Source: Caloranaerobacter sp050286925 (GTDB lineage: Bacteria; Bacillota; Clostridia; Tissierellales; Thermohalobacteraceae). Taken from it: a DNA stretch of 64,000 bases. The stretch covers positions 186,001 to 250,000 of the forward strand of contig NZ_JBFWFX010000002.1 of the NCBI RefSeq assembly GCF_050286925.1. Direction: 5' to 3'. A program made the translations under genes and the position numbers. The notes under the pieces are model-generated. The model saw nothing but the letters and a program-made list of their open reading frames with translations, had not been told where the DNA came from and searched no databases. Shown piece after piece: positions 1 through 7,869 of this stretch. Position 1 is the first letter of the stretch; each line of letters starts with the position of its first letter.

Positions 1-161
1 ACAATTCTACTCAAATGTTAGCTTTAAATATATATGAAACAGCATTTGTATTTAATAAATTTGGATTAGCACAGGCTAAGGCAGTTATATTTTTAATCAC
101 GGTAGCAGCAATTACTTTAACACAAATATATTATAGCAAGAAAAGGGAGGTAGAAATGTAA
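1..161 (+). CDS. Sugar ABC transporter permease, C-terminal end (partial)
   Basis: The window opens inside a gene, with codons in frame from base 3 to a TAA at 159-161. The roughly 52 visible residues contain a hydrophobic segment (AKAVIFLITVAAITLTQIYY) followed by a basic tail, which is how the last membrane helix of MalF/UgpA-type permeases ends. The stop overlaps the ATG of the next permease (ATGTAATG), so the two are translationally coupled. The identification rests mainly on this context, because the EAA loop is outside the window. The matching binding protein should lie to the left. Confidence 0.75.
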   Translation, partial: NSTQMLALNIYETAFVFNKFGLAQAKAVIFLITVAAITLTQIYYSKKREVEM

Positions 162-1012
162 TGTCAAGTAGTGGGATAAAGAAGCTAGGATTGCCTATTT
201 TGAGTAGTTTACTAGCAATATTATTTTTATCTCCTCTATATATAGTATTTACAAATTCATTTAAAACTCAAAAAGGAATATTTTTAAATGTTGTAAGTTT
301 GCCATTCGGAAAGTATTTCAGTCCTAGCAATTATGTAGAGGCATTTATTCAATTAGATTTTATCCATTCTTTATTAAATTCTTTATTTATTACAGTTGTT
401 AGTACAGTTATTATAATAGTATTCGCTTCGATGGCTGCATGGATGTTAGTTAGAACAAAGAGTAAATTGAGTACATTTTTATTCTTTTTATTTGCTGGTG
501 CAATGCTTATTCCCTTTCAGTCAGTAATGTTACCTTTAATAAGATTGATGGGAATGTTAGGCAGAGCATTAGGTAATCCAAATTTATTTTTAAGTCCATT
601 TGGTCTTATATTCATGTATTTAGGTTTTGGCTCAAGCCTTTCTATAATTTTATACCATGGTTTTATTAAAAATATACCAGTAGAATTAGAAGAAGCAGCT
701 ACTATTGATGGTTGTAATAAGTTTCAAATATTTTGGCATATTATTTTCCCTCTATTAAAACCTATAACAGTTACAGTAAGTATATTAAATGCAATGTGGA
801 TATGGAATGATTTCCTATTACCTCAACTTGTAATTAATAAGCCTGAATGGCATACAATTCCGCTTAAGATGTTCTACTTTTTCGGACAATACTCTAAAAA
901 GTGGAATTTAGCATTAGCAGGTCTTGTAATTGCAATGATTCCGATTATAATATTTTATTTCTTTGCACAGAAATTTATTGTTAAAGGTGTTACTGAAGGT
1001 TCGATTAAATGA
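161..1012 (+). CDS. Carbohydrate ABC transporter permease (MalG/UgpE family)
   Basis: This 283-residue integral membrane protein has about six hydrophobic segments and should form half of the channel of a sugar importer. The cytoplasmic EAA loop that docks onto the ATPase is visible near residues 173-197 (EEAATIDGCNKFQIFWHIIF). The ATG overlaps the stop of the upstream permease, and AGGGAGG lies about 10 bases before it. No binding protein or ATPase is adjacent on the right, and a terminator follows, so this is the last gene of an operon entering from the left. The substrate is not readable; the starch neighbourhood makes an oligosaccharide likely. Confidence 0.9.
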   Translation: MSSSGIKKLGLPILSSLLAILFLSPLYIVFTNSFKTQKGIFLNVVSLPFGKYFSPSNYVEAFIQLDFIHSLLNSLFITVVSTVIIIVFASMAAWMLVRTKSKLSTFLFFLFAGAMLIPFQSVMLPLIRLMGMLGRALGNPNLFLSPFGLIFMYLGFGSSLSIILYHGFIKNIPVELEEAATIDGCNKFQIFWHIIFPLLKPITVTVSILNAMWIWNDFLLPQLVINKPEWHTIPLKMFYFFGQYSKKWNLALAGLVIAMIPIIIFYFFAQKFIVKGVTEGSIK

Positions 1013-1013
1013 T

Positions 1014-1042
1014 GGCTGCCAGTTGTCAGCCTGCTTTTTTTA
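1014..1042 (+). terminator. Rho-independent terminator after the permease operon
   Basis: GGCTG (1014-1018) pairs with CAGCC (1027-1031), with CA/TG pairing extending the stem, and is followed by a run of T. It begins two bases after the stop codon. Confidence 0.7.
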
Positions 1043-1093
1043 TCTTTTGATTGTAGTAGTAAAAACATAATTTTTACGCTTTAAAGAGTTATA

Positions 1094-1140
1094 TTGACAC
1101 TAAAATACCAAAATGATATAATATCAGCGCAAACGGTTGC
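1094..1140 (+). promoter_or_regulatory. Promoter with MalR-type operator for the GH13 gene
   Basis: TTGACA (1094-1099) and TATAAT (1117-1122) are separated by exactly 17 bases. The operator GCAAACGGTTGC occupies 1129-1140, just past the -10 box and over the expected transcription start, where a bound repressor would block transcription. The same 12-mer recurs before other starch genes in the window. Confidence 0.85.
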
Positions 1141-1192
1141 ACAATTTTGATTTTTTTTTAGTCTAGGAAAAATTTTTGTTAAGAGGTGAAAT

Positions 1193-2926
1193 ATGAATTT
1201 ACAAGCAATTTACCACAAGCCGAAAAGCAATTTTTGTTATGCATATGATGAAAATGTTATCCATATAAGGTTAAGAGCTGCAAAAGGAGATATAAAGAAG
1301 GCTGTTTTGATATATGGAGATAAGTATAATTGGGATGAAAGACAAGAGTTAGTCATGAAATTAACATGTTCTGATGATCTTTATGATTATTTTACAGTAG
1401 AGGTTAGTCCTAAAAATAAAAGGCTAGCATATTATTTTAAGGTTGAAGGGGATGAAGGAGAATTTTATTTTACTGAATGGGGACTTATAAAAGATATTGA
1501 TGAAAAAGAAGTGTATTTACATTTCTTTCAATATCCATATATGAATAAAGAAGATATTCATAAAGTACCAGAATGGGTTAAAGACACAGTATTTTATCAA
1601 ATATTTCCTGAAAGATTTTTTAATGGAGATACATCAAATGACCCAGATAAATTGACAGAGTGGGGAGAGTTACCTGCTTCAAATAGTTTTTATGGTGGAG
1701 ATTTAAGAGGAATTATTGAAAAGCTTGATTATTTAGAGGAATTAGGTATTAATGGTATCTATCTTACTCCAATATTTGAATCACCGACTAATCACAAATA
1801 TGATACCAAAGATTATTTTAAAATAGACCCTCATTTTGGAGATTTGCAAACTTTGAAGGAATTAGTTTCTAAATGCCATGAAAGAGGCATAAGAGTTATT
1901 TTAGATGCAGTGTTTAATCATTGCGGTTACTTTTTTGAGCCGTTTCAAGATGTTATTAAAAGAGGTAAAGAATCACCTTATTATGATTGGTTTTATATAC
2001 ACAAATGGCCAATAGAAACTAATCCTCCAAGTTATGATACATTTGCATTTGTGTATCATATGCCGAAATTAAATACAGATAATCCAGAAGTAAGGGAGTA
2101 TTTGTTAAAAGTTGCTAGGTATTGGATAGAAGAGGCAGATATTGACGGTTGGAGGCTAGATGTTTCAGATGAAGTTAGCCATACTTTTTGGAGAGAATTC
2201 AGAAAAGTCGTAAAAGAGACTAAAGAAGACGCTTACATTGTAGGAGAGCTTTGGCTTGATGCTTATCCGTGGTTAGAAGGCGACCAGTTTGATGCAGTAA
2301 TGAATTATCCTGTTATGAGAGCGTTATTACAGTATTTTGCCTATGAAAATATTTCGGATAGTCAGTTTAAGGAATTAATTAATAAGGTTAGAATGCGAAA
2401 TACTGAACAAGTTAATGAGGTTATGCTTAATTTAATGGAGAGCCACGATACTTCAAGATTTTTAACAGAGTGCAATAAAGATACAAATAAATTGATGATG
2501 GCAGCTACATTTTTATTAACTTATGTTGGAACACCTTGTATATATTATGGAACTGAAATTGGTATGGAAGGTGGACACGATCCTGATTGTAGAAGAACAA
2601 TGGACTGGAATAAAGAAAATTGGAACTTAGAATTATTTAATTACTATAAAAAACTAATTGGACTTAGAAAACAGTATAAAGCATTAAGAAGAGGAAAATT
2701 TAAATGGATTGATGATATAGAAGACATAATAGGATTTATTAGAGAGTATGAAGATGAAAAAATATTTGTTTTAATTAATAATCATAATTTTGATAAAAAA
2801 GTAACATTGAAAACTAAGGGTGTGTATATTGACGGTTTGACAGGTGATATTTTTAAATCAGATGAAGATTTATATGTTGATGTGCCTATGCATTCAGCTA
2901 GAATCCTTATTTGTTGTGAAAAGTAA
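1193..2926 (+). CDS. Cytoplasmic GH13 neopullulanase / cyclomaltodextrinase-type amylase
   Basis: This 577-residue enzyme should hydrolyse maltodextrins, cyclodextrins or pullulan fragments. Residues 1 to about 120 look like the N-terminal CBM34-type domain of the neopullulanase/maltogenic amylase group. The GH13 barrel shows ILDAVFNHCG (region II), GWRLDVSDE with nucleophile Asp323, VGELW with acid/base Glu352, and ESHDTSRF with Asp419. There is no signal peptide, so it acts on imported sugars. The ATG has AAGAGGTG just upstream. The gene is monocistronic or leads into malE, with its own promoter and operator. The exact specificity within the subfamily cannot be settled from sequence alone. 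Confidence 0.9.
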   Translation: MNLQAIYHKPKSNFCYAYDENVIHIRLRAAKGDIKKAVLIYGDKYNWDERQELVMKLTCSDDLYDYFTVEVSPKNKRLAYYFKVEGDEGEFYFTEWGLIKDIDEKEVYLHFFQYPYMNKEDIHKVPEWVKDTVFYQIFPERFFNGDTSNDPDKLTEWGELPASNSFYGGDLRGIIEKLDYLEELGINGIYLTPIFESPTNHKYDTKDYFKIDPHFGDLQTLKELVSKCHERGIRVILDAVFNHCGYFFEPFQDVIKRGKESPYYDWFYIHKWPIETNPPSYDTFAFVYHMPKLNTDNPEVREYLLKVARYWIEEADIDGWRLDVSDEVSHTFWREFRKVVKETKEDAYIVGELWLDAYPWLEGDQFDAVMNYPVMRALLQYFAYENISDSQFKELINKVRMRNTEQVNEVMLNLMESHDTSRFLTECNKDTNKLMMAATFLLTYVGTPCIYYGTEIGMEGGHDPDCRRTMDWNKENWNLELFNYYKKLIGLRKQYKALRRGKFKWIDDIEDIIGFIREYEDEKIFVLINNHNFDKKVTLKTKGVYIDGLTGDIFKSDEDLYVDVPMHSARILICCEK

Positions 2927-2933
2927 AAAAAGT

Positions 2934-2981
2934 TTGACATATTTTTAGAAAAGATTTATAATAAATTATGCAAACGGTTGC
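2934..2981 (+). promoter_or_regulatory. Promoter with MalR-type operator for malE
   Basis: TTGACA (2934-2939), a 17-base spacer and TATAAT (2957-2962) precede the operator GCAAACGGTTGC (2970-2981). The operator sits 7 bases past the -10 box, nearly the same geometry as the site before the GH13 gene. Confidence 0.85.
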
Positions 2982-3032
2982 AGAAATTAGCAACTGTAAA
3001 ACTAACATAAATTCTAGAGAAGGGGGATTTAT

Positions 3033-4325
3033 ATGAAAAAATTTCTTAGTTTCTTACTTATTGCTGTGCTAGTGTTTTCGCTAGTAGGATGTGGCGCTAA
3101 AGAAGAGCCAGCACAAAATAATAATCAAGAGAATAATCAAGAAAATACAAGCCAAGAGAATGCTTCAAAAGAATTAACTCCTGAACCAGGTGCAAAACTA
3201 GTTGTTTGGGAGAGTGAAGGTCCAGAATCAGAATGGATAAAATATGTAGCTGAAAAATTTAAAGAAAAATATGGTGTAGAAGTTACTTATGAAGCAGTTT
3301 CTAATGTTGATGCAAAAAATAAACTAGCTACTGATGGACCTGCAGGCGTAGGTGCTGATGTATTTGTTGCTCCACACGATCATACTGGAGAATTAGTAGC
3401 TTCAGGTTTAGTACATCCTAATGATGTAACTGCTGATAGAATAAAAAACGATTTCATGAAAGCAGCTGCAGATGGTGTTTCTTTTGAAGGACAAGTATAT
3501 GGTTATCCATTAGCTATAGAAACATATGCTTTGTTCTACAATAAAGATTTAGTTTCAAAAGCACCTGAGACTTATGAAGAAGTTATAGAGTTTGCAAAGA
3601 AATATAATAATCCAGATGAAAATAAATATGCTTTCATGTGGGATGTTGCAAATGCTTACTTCTCACACAGTTTTATAGCTGGTAGTGGTGGTTATGTATT
3701 TGGTAATGGTGGAACAGACAAAAATGATATAGGTTTAAATAATGAGGGTGCTATTGAAGGTGCTAAGTTTATGGTATCATTAAAAGAAATATTACCATTA
3801 AATTCAGCTGACACTAACTATCAAATCATGGATGGTTTATTCTCAGAAGGTAAAGCAGCTATGATAATAAATGGACCTTGGGCAGTTAAAGGTTATCAAG
3901 AGGCAGGAATTAACTTCGGTATAGCTCCACTACCAAAGTTACCAGGAGGAAAACATCCAGCAAGTTTTTCAGGAATTAGATCAATGTTTGTAAGTTCATA
4001 TACTAAGTATCCAAATGCTGCTAAATTATTTGCTAAGTTTGCAACTTCAGACGAAATGCTTTTAAAGAGATTTGAAATGACTAAGCAGATACCACCTGTT
4101 AAAGCTCTTATGGATGAAGATATTATTAAGAATGATGAAATTGTTGCACCATTCTTAGCTCAAGCTCAATATGCAGTTCCAATGCCTTCAATTCCACAAA
4201 TGGGAGTTGTATGGGAACCATATGGTGCAGCATTTGCATCAATGTGGAATGATGGAGTAGATCCAAAAGAGGCATTAGATAATGCAGTTCAGACTATTAA
4301 AGAAGCAATAGCGTCACAAGAGTAG
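3033..4325 (+). CDS. malE: Maltose/maltodextrin-binding lipoprotein
   Basis: This 430-residue extracellular solute-binding protein captures maltodextrins for the MalFG importer. It begins with a lipoprotein signal ending in the lipobox LVGC (Cys about residue 20), then an Asn/Gln/Glu-rich tether to about residue 46, then a family 1 binding fold (VVWESEGPESEWIKYVAEKF; later DGLFSEGKAAMIINGPWAV, the usual ligand-lobe signature). The ATG follows GAAGGGGG. malF and malG follow after a strong hairpin. Specificity for maltodextrin is inferred from the operon and operator. No ATPase gene lies in this operon, so a shared MsmK-type ATPase encoded elsewhere is expected. Confidence 0.92.
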   Translation: MKKFLSFLLIAVLVFSLVGCGAKEEPAQNNNQENNQENTSQENASKELTPEPGAKLVVWESEGPESEWIKYVAEKFKEKYGVEVTYEAVSNVDAKNKLATDGPAGVGADVFVAPHDHTGELVASGLVHPNDVTADRIKNDFMKAAADGVSFEGQVYGYPLAIETYALFYNKDLVSKAPETYEEVIEFAKKYNNPDENKYAFMWDVANAYFSHSFIAGSGGYVFGNGGTDKNDIGLNNEGAIEGAKFMVSLKEILPLNSADTNYQIMDGLFSEGKAAMIINGPWAVKGYQEAGINFGIAPLPKLPGGKHPASFSGIRSMFVSSYTKYPNAAKLFAKFATSDEMLLKRFEMTKQIPPVKALMDEDIIKNDEIVAPFLAQAQYAVPMPSIPQMGVVWEPYGAAFASMWNDGVDPKEALDNAVQTIKEAIASQE

Positions 4326-4348
4326 ATTAGACTAGAATAAAATAATAT

Positions 4349-4392
4349 AAAATCTAGTCATTTACGGTATCGTAAATGACTAGATTTTTTTA
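4349..4392 (+). terminator. Strong intercistronic hairpin between malE and malF
   Basis: A perfect 18-bp stem (4349-4366 with 4371-4388) with a GTAT loop is followed by T residues. It lies between malE and malF, not at the operon end. It probably terminates most transcripts and protects the malE 3' end, so that binding protein exceeds permease. Confidence 0.85.
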
Positions 4393-4419
4393 AAGAAGAT
4401 TTGTGGTAGGAGGGAGAAG

Positions 4420-5709
4420 ATGAAAAAATCTACTAAAGCTGCACTATTATCTACAGTATTCATGGGTCTAGGACAATTTTATAATAGAGAAATTATAAAA
4501 GGTATAATTTTTTCTGCATTTGAACTTGTAATACTTATTTTTACTATTCCGTATTTTAAACATTCTATTTGGGGACTGATCACTTTAGGAGAGAAGCCTT
4601 TACACTTTGTAAATGGTATAGCACAAGGTGATCATTCGATTATTTTGTTAATACAGGGTATTATTTCCTTGCTAGTAATAGGATTGCTTATAGTAATTTA
4701 TTTAATAAATATAAAAGATGCTAAAAATACAGCTGAACTTATTGAAAGAGGAGAAGAAAGAAGAACATTTAAAGAGTTTTTGAAGTATGTTTGGGATAAA
4801 TATTTTCCAATGTTTATGCTTACACCAACTATTTTAGCAGTTACTTTTGTAACATTGTTACCTATAATCTTTACTTTTTGTATTGCATTTACTAACTATT
4901 CAAGCCCATATCATTTGCCACCAAGAAGCTTAGTTGACTGGGTAGGATTAAAGAACTTTCGAAACTTGGTGAAGCTAAAAATTTGGAGTTCAACATTTTT
5001 TGGTGTTGCTAAATGGACAGTTGTTTGGGCAGTTTTAGCGACTATTACAACATATTTTGGAGGATTATTCTTAGCGTTATTGACTAATGCAAAGGGTATT
5101 AAGTTTAAAAAAGTTTGGAGAAGTATATTTATATTACCGTATGCTATACCAGGATTTTTATCTTTATTGGTAATGCGTTTAATGTTTAGTGGTCCTGGCC
5201 CTATAAACAATTTATTAGTTAAGTTTGATATAGCTCGTATTCCTTGGCTTACAGACCCTACTTTAGCTAAAGTTGTTATATTACTTGTAAATATGTGGTT
5301 AGGTTCACCGTATTTTATGGTATTAATGTCTGGTATTTTAACTAATATTCCTAAGGATTTGTATGAAGCCGCAGATATAGATGGTGCTACAAACAGACAA
5401 AAATTTTATAAAATTACTTTACCAATGATATTTTATCAAACAGCACCTTATTTAATATTATCTTTTGCTTACAACTTTAACAATTTCAATAATATATACT
5501 TATTAACAGATGGAGGACCTGTAAATCCTGCATATAAATACGCAGGTCATACTGATATTTTAGTTTCTTGGATCTATAAATTGACTTTAGACCAAAATCA
5601 ATTCCATATGGCTGCAGTAATATCAATAATAATATTCTTCATAGTAGCTAGTATTTCATCTTACAGTTTCGTTAAAACAAAATCCTTTAAAGAGGAGGAT
5701 ATGATATAA
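4420..5709 (+). CDS. malF: Maltodextrin ABC transporter permease MalF
   Basis: This 429-residue permease is longer than simple UgpA-type permeases because of about 130 N-terminal residues with two or three extra hydrophobic segments, including an early GLGQFY motif, as is common in Firmicutes MalF. The transport core starts near FPMFMLTPTILAV. The EAA loop is visible (EAADIDGATNRQKFYKITLP). It should pair with MalG to import maltodextrins delivered by MalE. The ATG follows AGGAGGGAGA. Its stop overlaps the malG start as TAATG. Expression relative to malE is likely reduced by the upstream hairpin. Confidence 0.92.
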   Translation: MKKSTKAALLSTVFMGLGQFYNREIIKGIIFSAFELVILIFTIPYFKHSIWGLITLGEKPLHFVNGIAQGDHSIILLIQGIISLLVIGLLIVIYLINIKDAKNTAELIERGEERRTFKEFLKYVWDKYFPMFMLTPTILAVTFVTLLPIIFTFCIAFTNYSSPYHLPPRSLVDWVGLKNFRNLVKLKIWSSTFFGVAKWTVVWAVLATITTYFGGLFLALLTNAKGIKFKKVWRSIFILPYAIPGFLSLLVMRLMFSGPGPINNLLVKFDIARIPWLTDPTLAKVVILLVNMWLGSPYFMVLMSGILTNIPKDLYEAADIDGATNRQKFYKITLPMIFYQTAPYLILSFAYNFNNFNNIYLLTDGGPVNPAYKYAGHTDILVSWIYKLTLDQNQFHMAAVISIIIFFIVASISSYSFVKTKSFKEEDMI

Positions 5710-6584
5710 TGATAATTTTACCAGTAGAAAAGAACACGGCAAATAATAATAGTAATAAAGTATCAAAGTATTTAACAAAAGTTGTATTGTATGCTATCTT
5801 GTTATTTTTAACGTTTGTTGTACTTGCACCAGTTATATGGATAATAGGTTCATCATTAAATCCAGGGAATAGTTTGTATGGGTCTACTTTGATACCTAAA
5901 AATCCAACTTTGATACATTATAAAGAATTATTTACGAAAACGAATTTTGTAAGATGGTATTTTAATACACTAAAAATTGCAACAATAAACATGATATTAT
6001 CAGTTATATTTACTACTATAACAGCTTATGTATTTTCAAGGTTTAAATTTAAAGGGAAAAAAGTAGGGCTAGTAAGTATGCTTGTTTTACAAATGTTTCC
6101 TAGTTTCTTATCTATGACTGCTATATATGTTTTATTAATGCAAATGGGGCTTTTAAATACTCATTTAGGATTAATACTTGTATATGCCGGTGGACAAATA
6201 CCATATAATGCATGGTTAGTTAAAGGATACTTTGATGGTATACCAAAAAGTTTAGATGAAGCTGCTAGAATAGATGGAGCTTCAAATTTAACTATATTTA
6301 GAAAGATTATTTTACCAGTAGCAAGACCAATAATTACTTTTATTGCATTAACTCAATTTACTGCTCCTTGGATGGACTATATTTTACCAAGATTAATATT
6401 AAGAAGTGCTGATAAAAAGACTTTGGCTATGGCTTTATATGAAATGGTAACTGGGCAGCAAAATACAAAATTTACTATGTTTGCAGCAGGTTCTATTTTA
6501 GTTGCTATACCAATAACTTTATTGTTTATTTACTTACAGAAGCATATAGTGGAAGGTTTATCAGCTGGAGCTACAAAAAGTTAA
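5709..6584 (+). CDS. malG: Maltodextrin ABC transporter permease MalG
   Basis: This 291-residue permease has six predicted membrane segments and the EAA loop (DEAARIDGASNLTIFRKIIL), and is the partner of MalF. The ATG at 5709 overlaps the malF stop. The Shine-Dalgarno AGAGGAGG lies about 11 bases upstream, within the end of malF, so coupled translation is likely. The C-terminus ends with the EGLSAGATKS tail that is typical of MalG. The gene closes the malEFG operon, and the regulator gene follows after about 120 bases. Confidence 0.92.
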   Translation: MIILPVEKNTANNNSNKVSKYLTKVVLYAILLFLTFVVLAPVIWIIGSSLNPGNSLYGSTLIPKNPTLIHYKELFTKTNFVRWYFNTLKIATINMILSVIFTTITAYVFSRFKFKGKKVGLVSMLVLQMFPSFLSMTAIYVLLMQMGLLNTHLGLILVYAGGQIPYNAWLVKGYFDGIPKSLDEAARIDGASNLTIFRKIILPVARPIITFIALTQFTAPWMDYILPRLILRSADKKTLAMALYEMVTGQQNTKFTMFAAGSILVAIPITLLFIYLQKHIVEGLSAGATKS

Positions 6585-6706
6585 TTTGAAATTTGAAAAA
6601 GTATAGTGCGATTTAATATAATTTATAGTATATAATGAGTATAGAATGTCTACTTTAACAATGTATTAAAAATTAGGCAATAAAATAAAAGTAGGAAGTG
6701 AATATT

Positions 6707-7711
6707 ATGCCTGTTACAATAAAAGATGTTGCCAGATTGGCAAATGTATCTCCATCGACAGTTTCTAGGGTAATTGCTGATCATCCTAAGATAAGTGATG
6801 AAACGAAGAAAAAAGTATTTGAAGCAATGAAAAAATTGAATTATTATCCTAATGCCATTGCAAGGAGTTTAGCAAATAAATCAACAAGGACTTTAGGATT
6901 AATATTACCAAATGCTGAAGAAGACTTATTTATAAATCCATTCTTTATTCAAGTAATGAGGGGTATAAGTGTTTATGCCCAAAAGAAAGGCTACTATATA
7001 ATGTATACTTACAGTAATAATGAAAATGAAGAAATAGACTTCATTAAAAACTATATTTATAGCAAGTGGGTTGATGGTATAATTCTTTTGACTGCAAGAC
7101 AAAACGATAGATGTATTGAATATTTAAAGGAAAATGAGAAATATCCGTTTGTTGTAGTTGGTAGACCAGAAAAATCAGATGGGATATTATGGGTAGATAA
7201 TAATAACTTTAAAGCCATGTATGATGTTGTTAATTATTTAATTAATAAAGGGCATAGAGACATAGCCTTTATTGGTGGACCTCATATTCTTAACGTTACT
7301 AAAGACAGATTAGATGGATATTTAAGAGCGTTAAAGGTACATGGAATTTCTATTGATGAAAAACTTATTTATGAGGAAGTTGATTTTACAGAAGTAAAAG
7401 GTTATGAAACTATGATGGAGATTTTAGATTATAAGAAACCTTCTGCTGTTGTTACAACAGATGACTTGATTGCTTTTGGTGTCTTAAAAGCTATAAAAGA
7501 AAAAGCAACAAGTAAAATAGCAGTTGTTGGGTTTAATAATACGCCTTTAGCTGAATATCAGCAACCAAAGCTTACTTCAGTAGATATTAAAGCTGAAAAG
7601 CTTGGTTATTATGCAGCAAAACTTTTGATTGGAAAACTTGAAAATGAAAATATTGAAACAAATCATTATATAATTGATACAGAGTTAATAGAGAGAGAAT
7701 CGACTTTATAA
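6707..7711 (+). CDS. malR: LacI-family maltose regulon repressor
   Basis: This 334-residue protein has an N-terminal LacI helix-turn-helix (VTIKDVARLANVSPSTVSRV) with hinge YYPNAIARSLANKST, then a periplasmic-binding-protein-like sensor domain. The start is taken at ATG 6707 because AGGAAG (6693-6698) is spaced correctly for it; the GTG at 6698 overlaps that ribosome binding site. It lies directly after malEFG and is the best candidate to bind the GCAAACGGTTGC sites found across this window, since that is the kind of palindrome LacI-family sugar regulators use. No such site was seen in front of its own gene. The ligand, probably maltose or maltodextrin, is inferred. Confidence 0.88.
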   Translation: MPVTIKDVARLANVSPSTVSRVIADHPKISDETKKKVFEAMKKLNYYPNAIARSLANKSTRTLGLILPNAEEDLFINPFFIQVMRGISVYAQKKGYYIMYTYSNNENEEIDFIKNYIYSKWVDGIILLTARQNDRCIEYLKENEKYPFVVVGRPEKSDGILWVDNNNFKAMYDVVNYLINKGHRDIAFIGGPHILNVTKDRLDGYLRALKVHGISIDEKLIYEEVDFTEVKGYETMMEILDYKKPSAVVTTDDLIAFGVLKAIKEKATSKIAVVGFNNTPLAEYQQPKLTSVDIKAEKLGYYAAKLLIGKLENENIETNHYIIDTELIERESTL

Positions 7712-7869
7712 CTGTACATTAAAGAAAAAACATTTATAATTTCGAAAAGTCTCAACGTATTTAATCAAGATATCTTTATTTTCCTAATTTATGACTATTA
7801 TTGATTTGTTTGTATACGGCCTATGCCCCTGCCTTTTAGAATTTATTTTTTATATTTTGGGGGGATGTG

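Noticed and set aside
7712..7869. Search for a MalR operator before the lipoprotein pullulanase
   Set aside because: No GCAAACG-type palindrome was found in the gap; TTTGTATACGG is not a convincing match.
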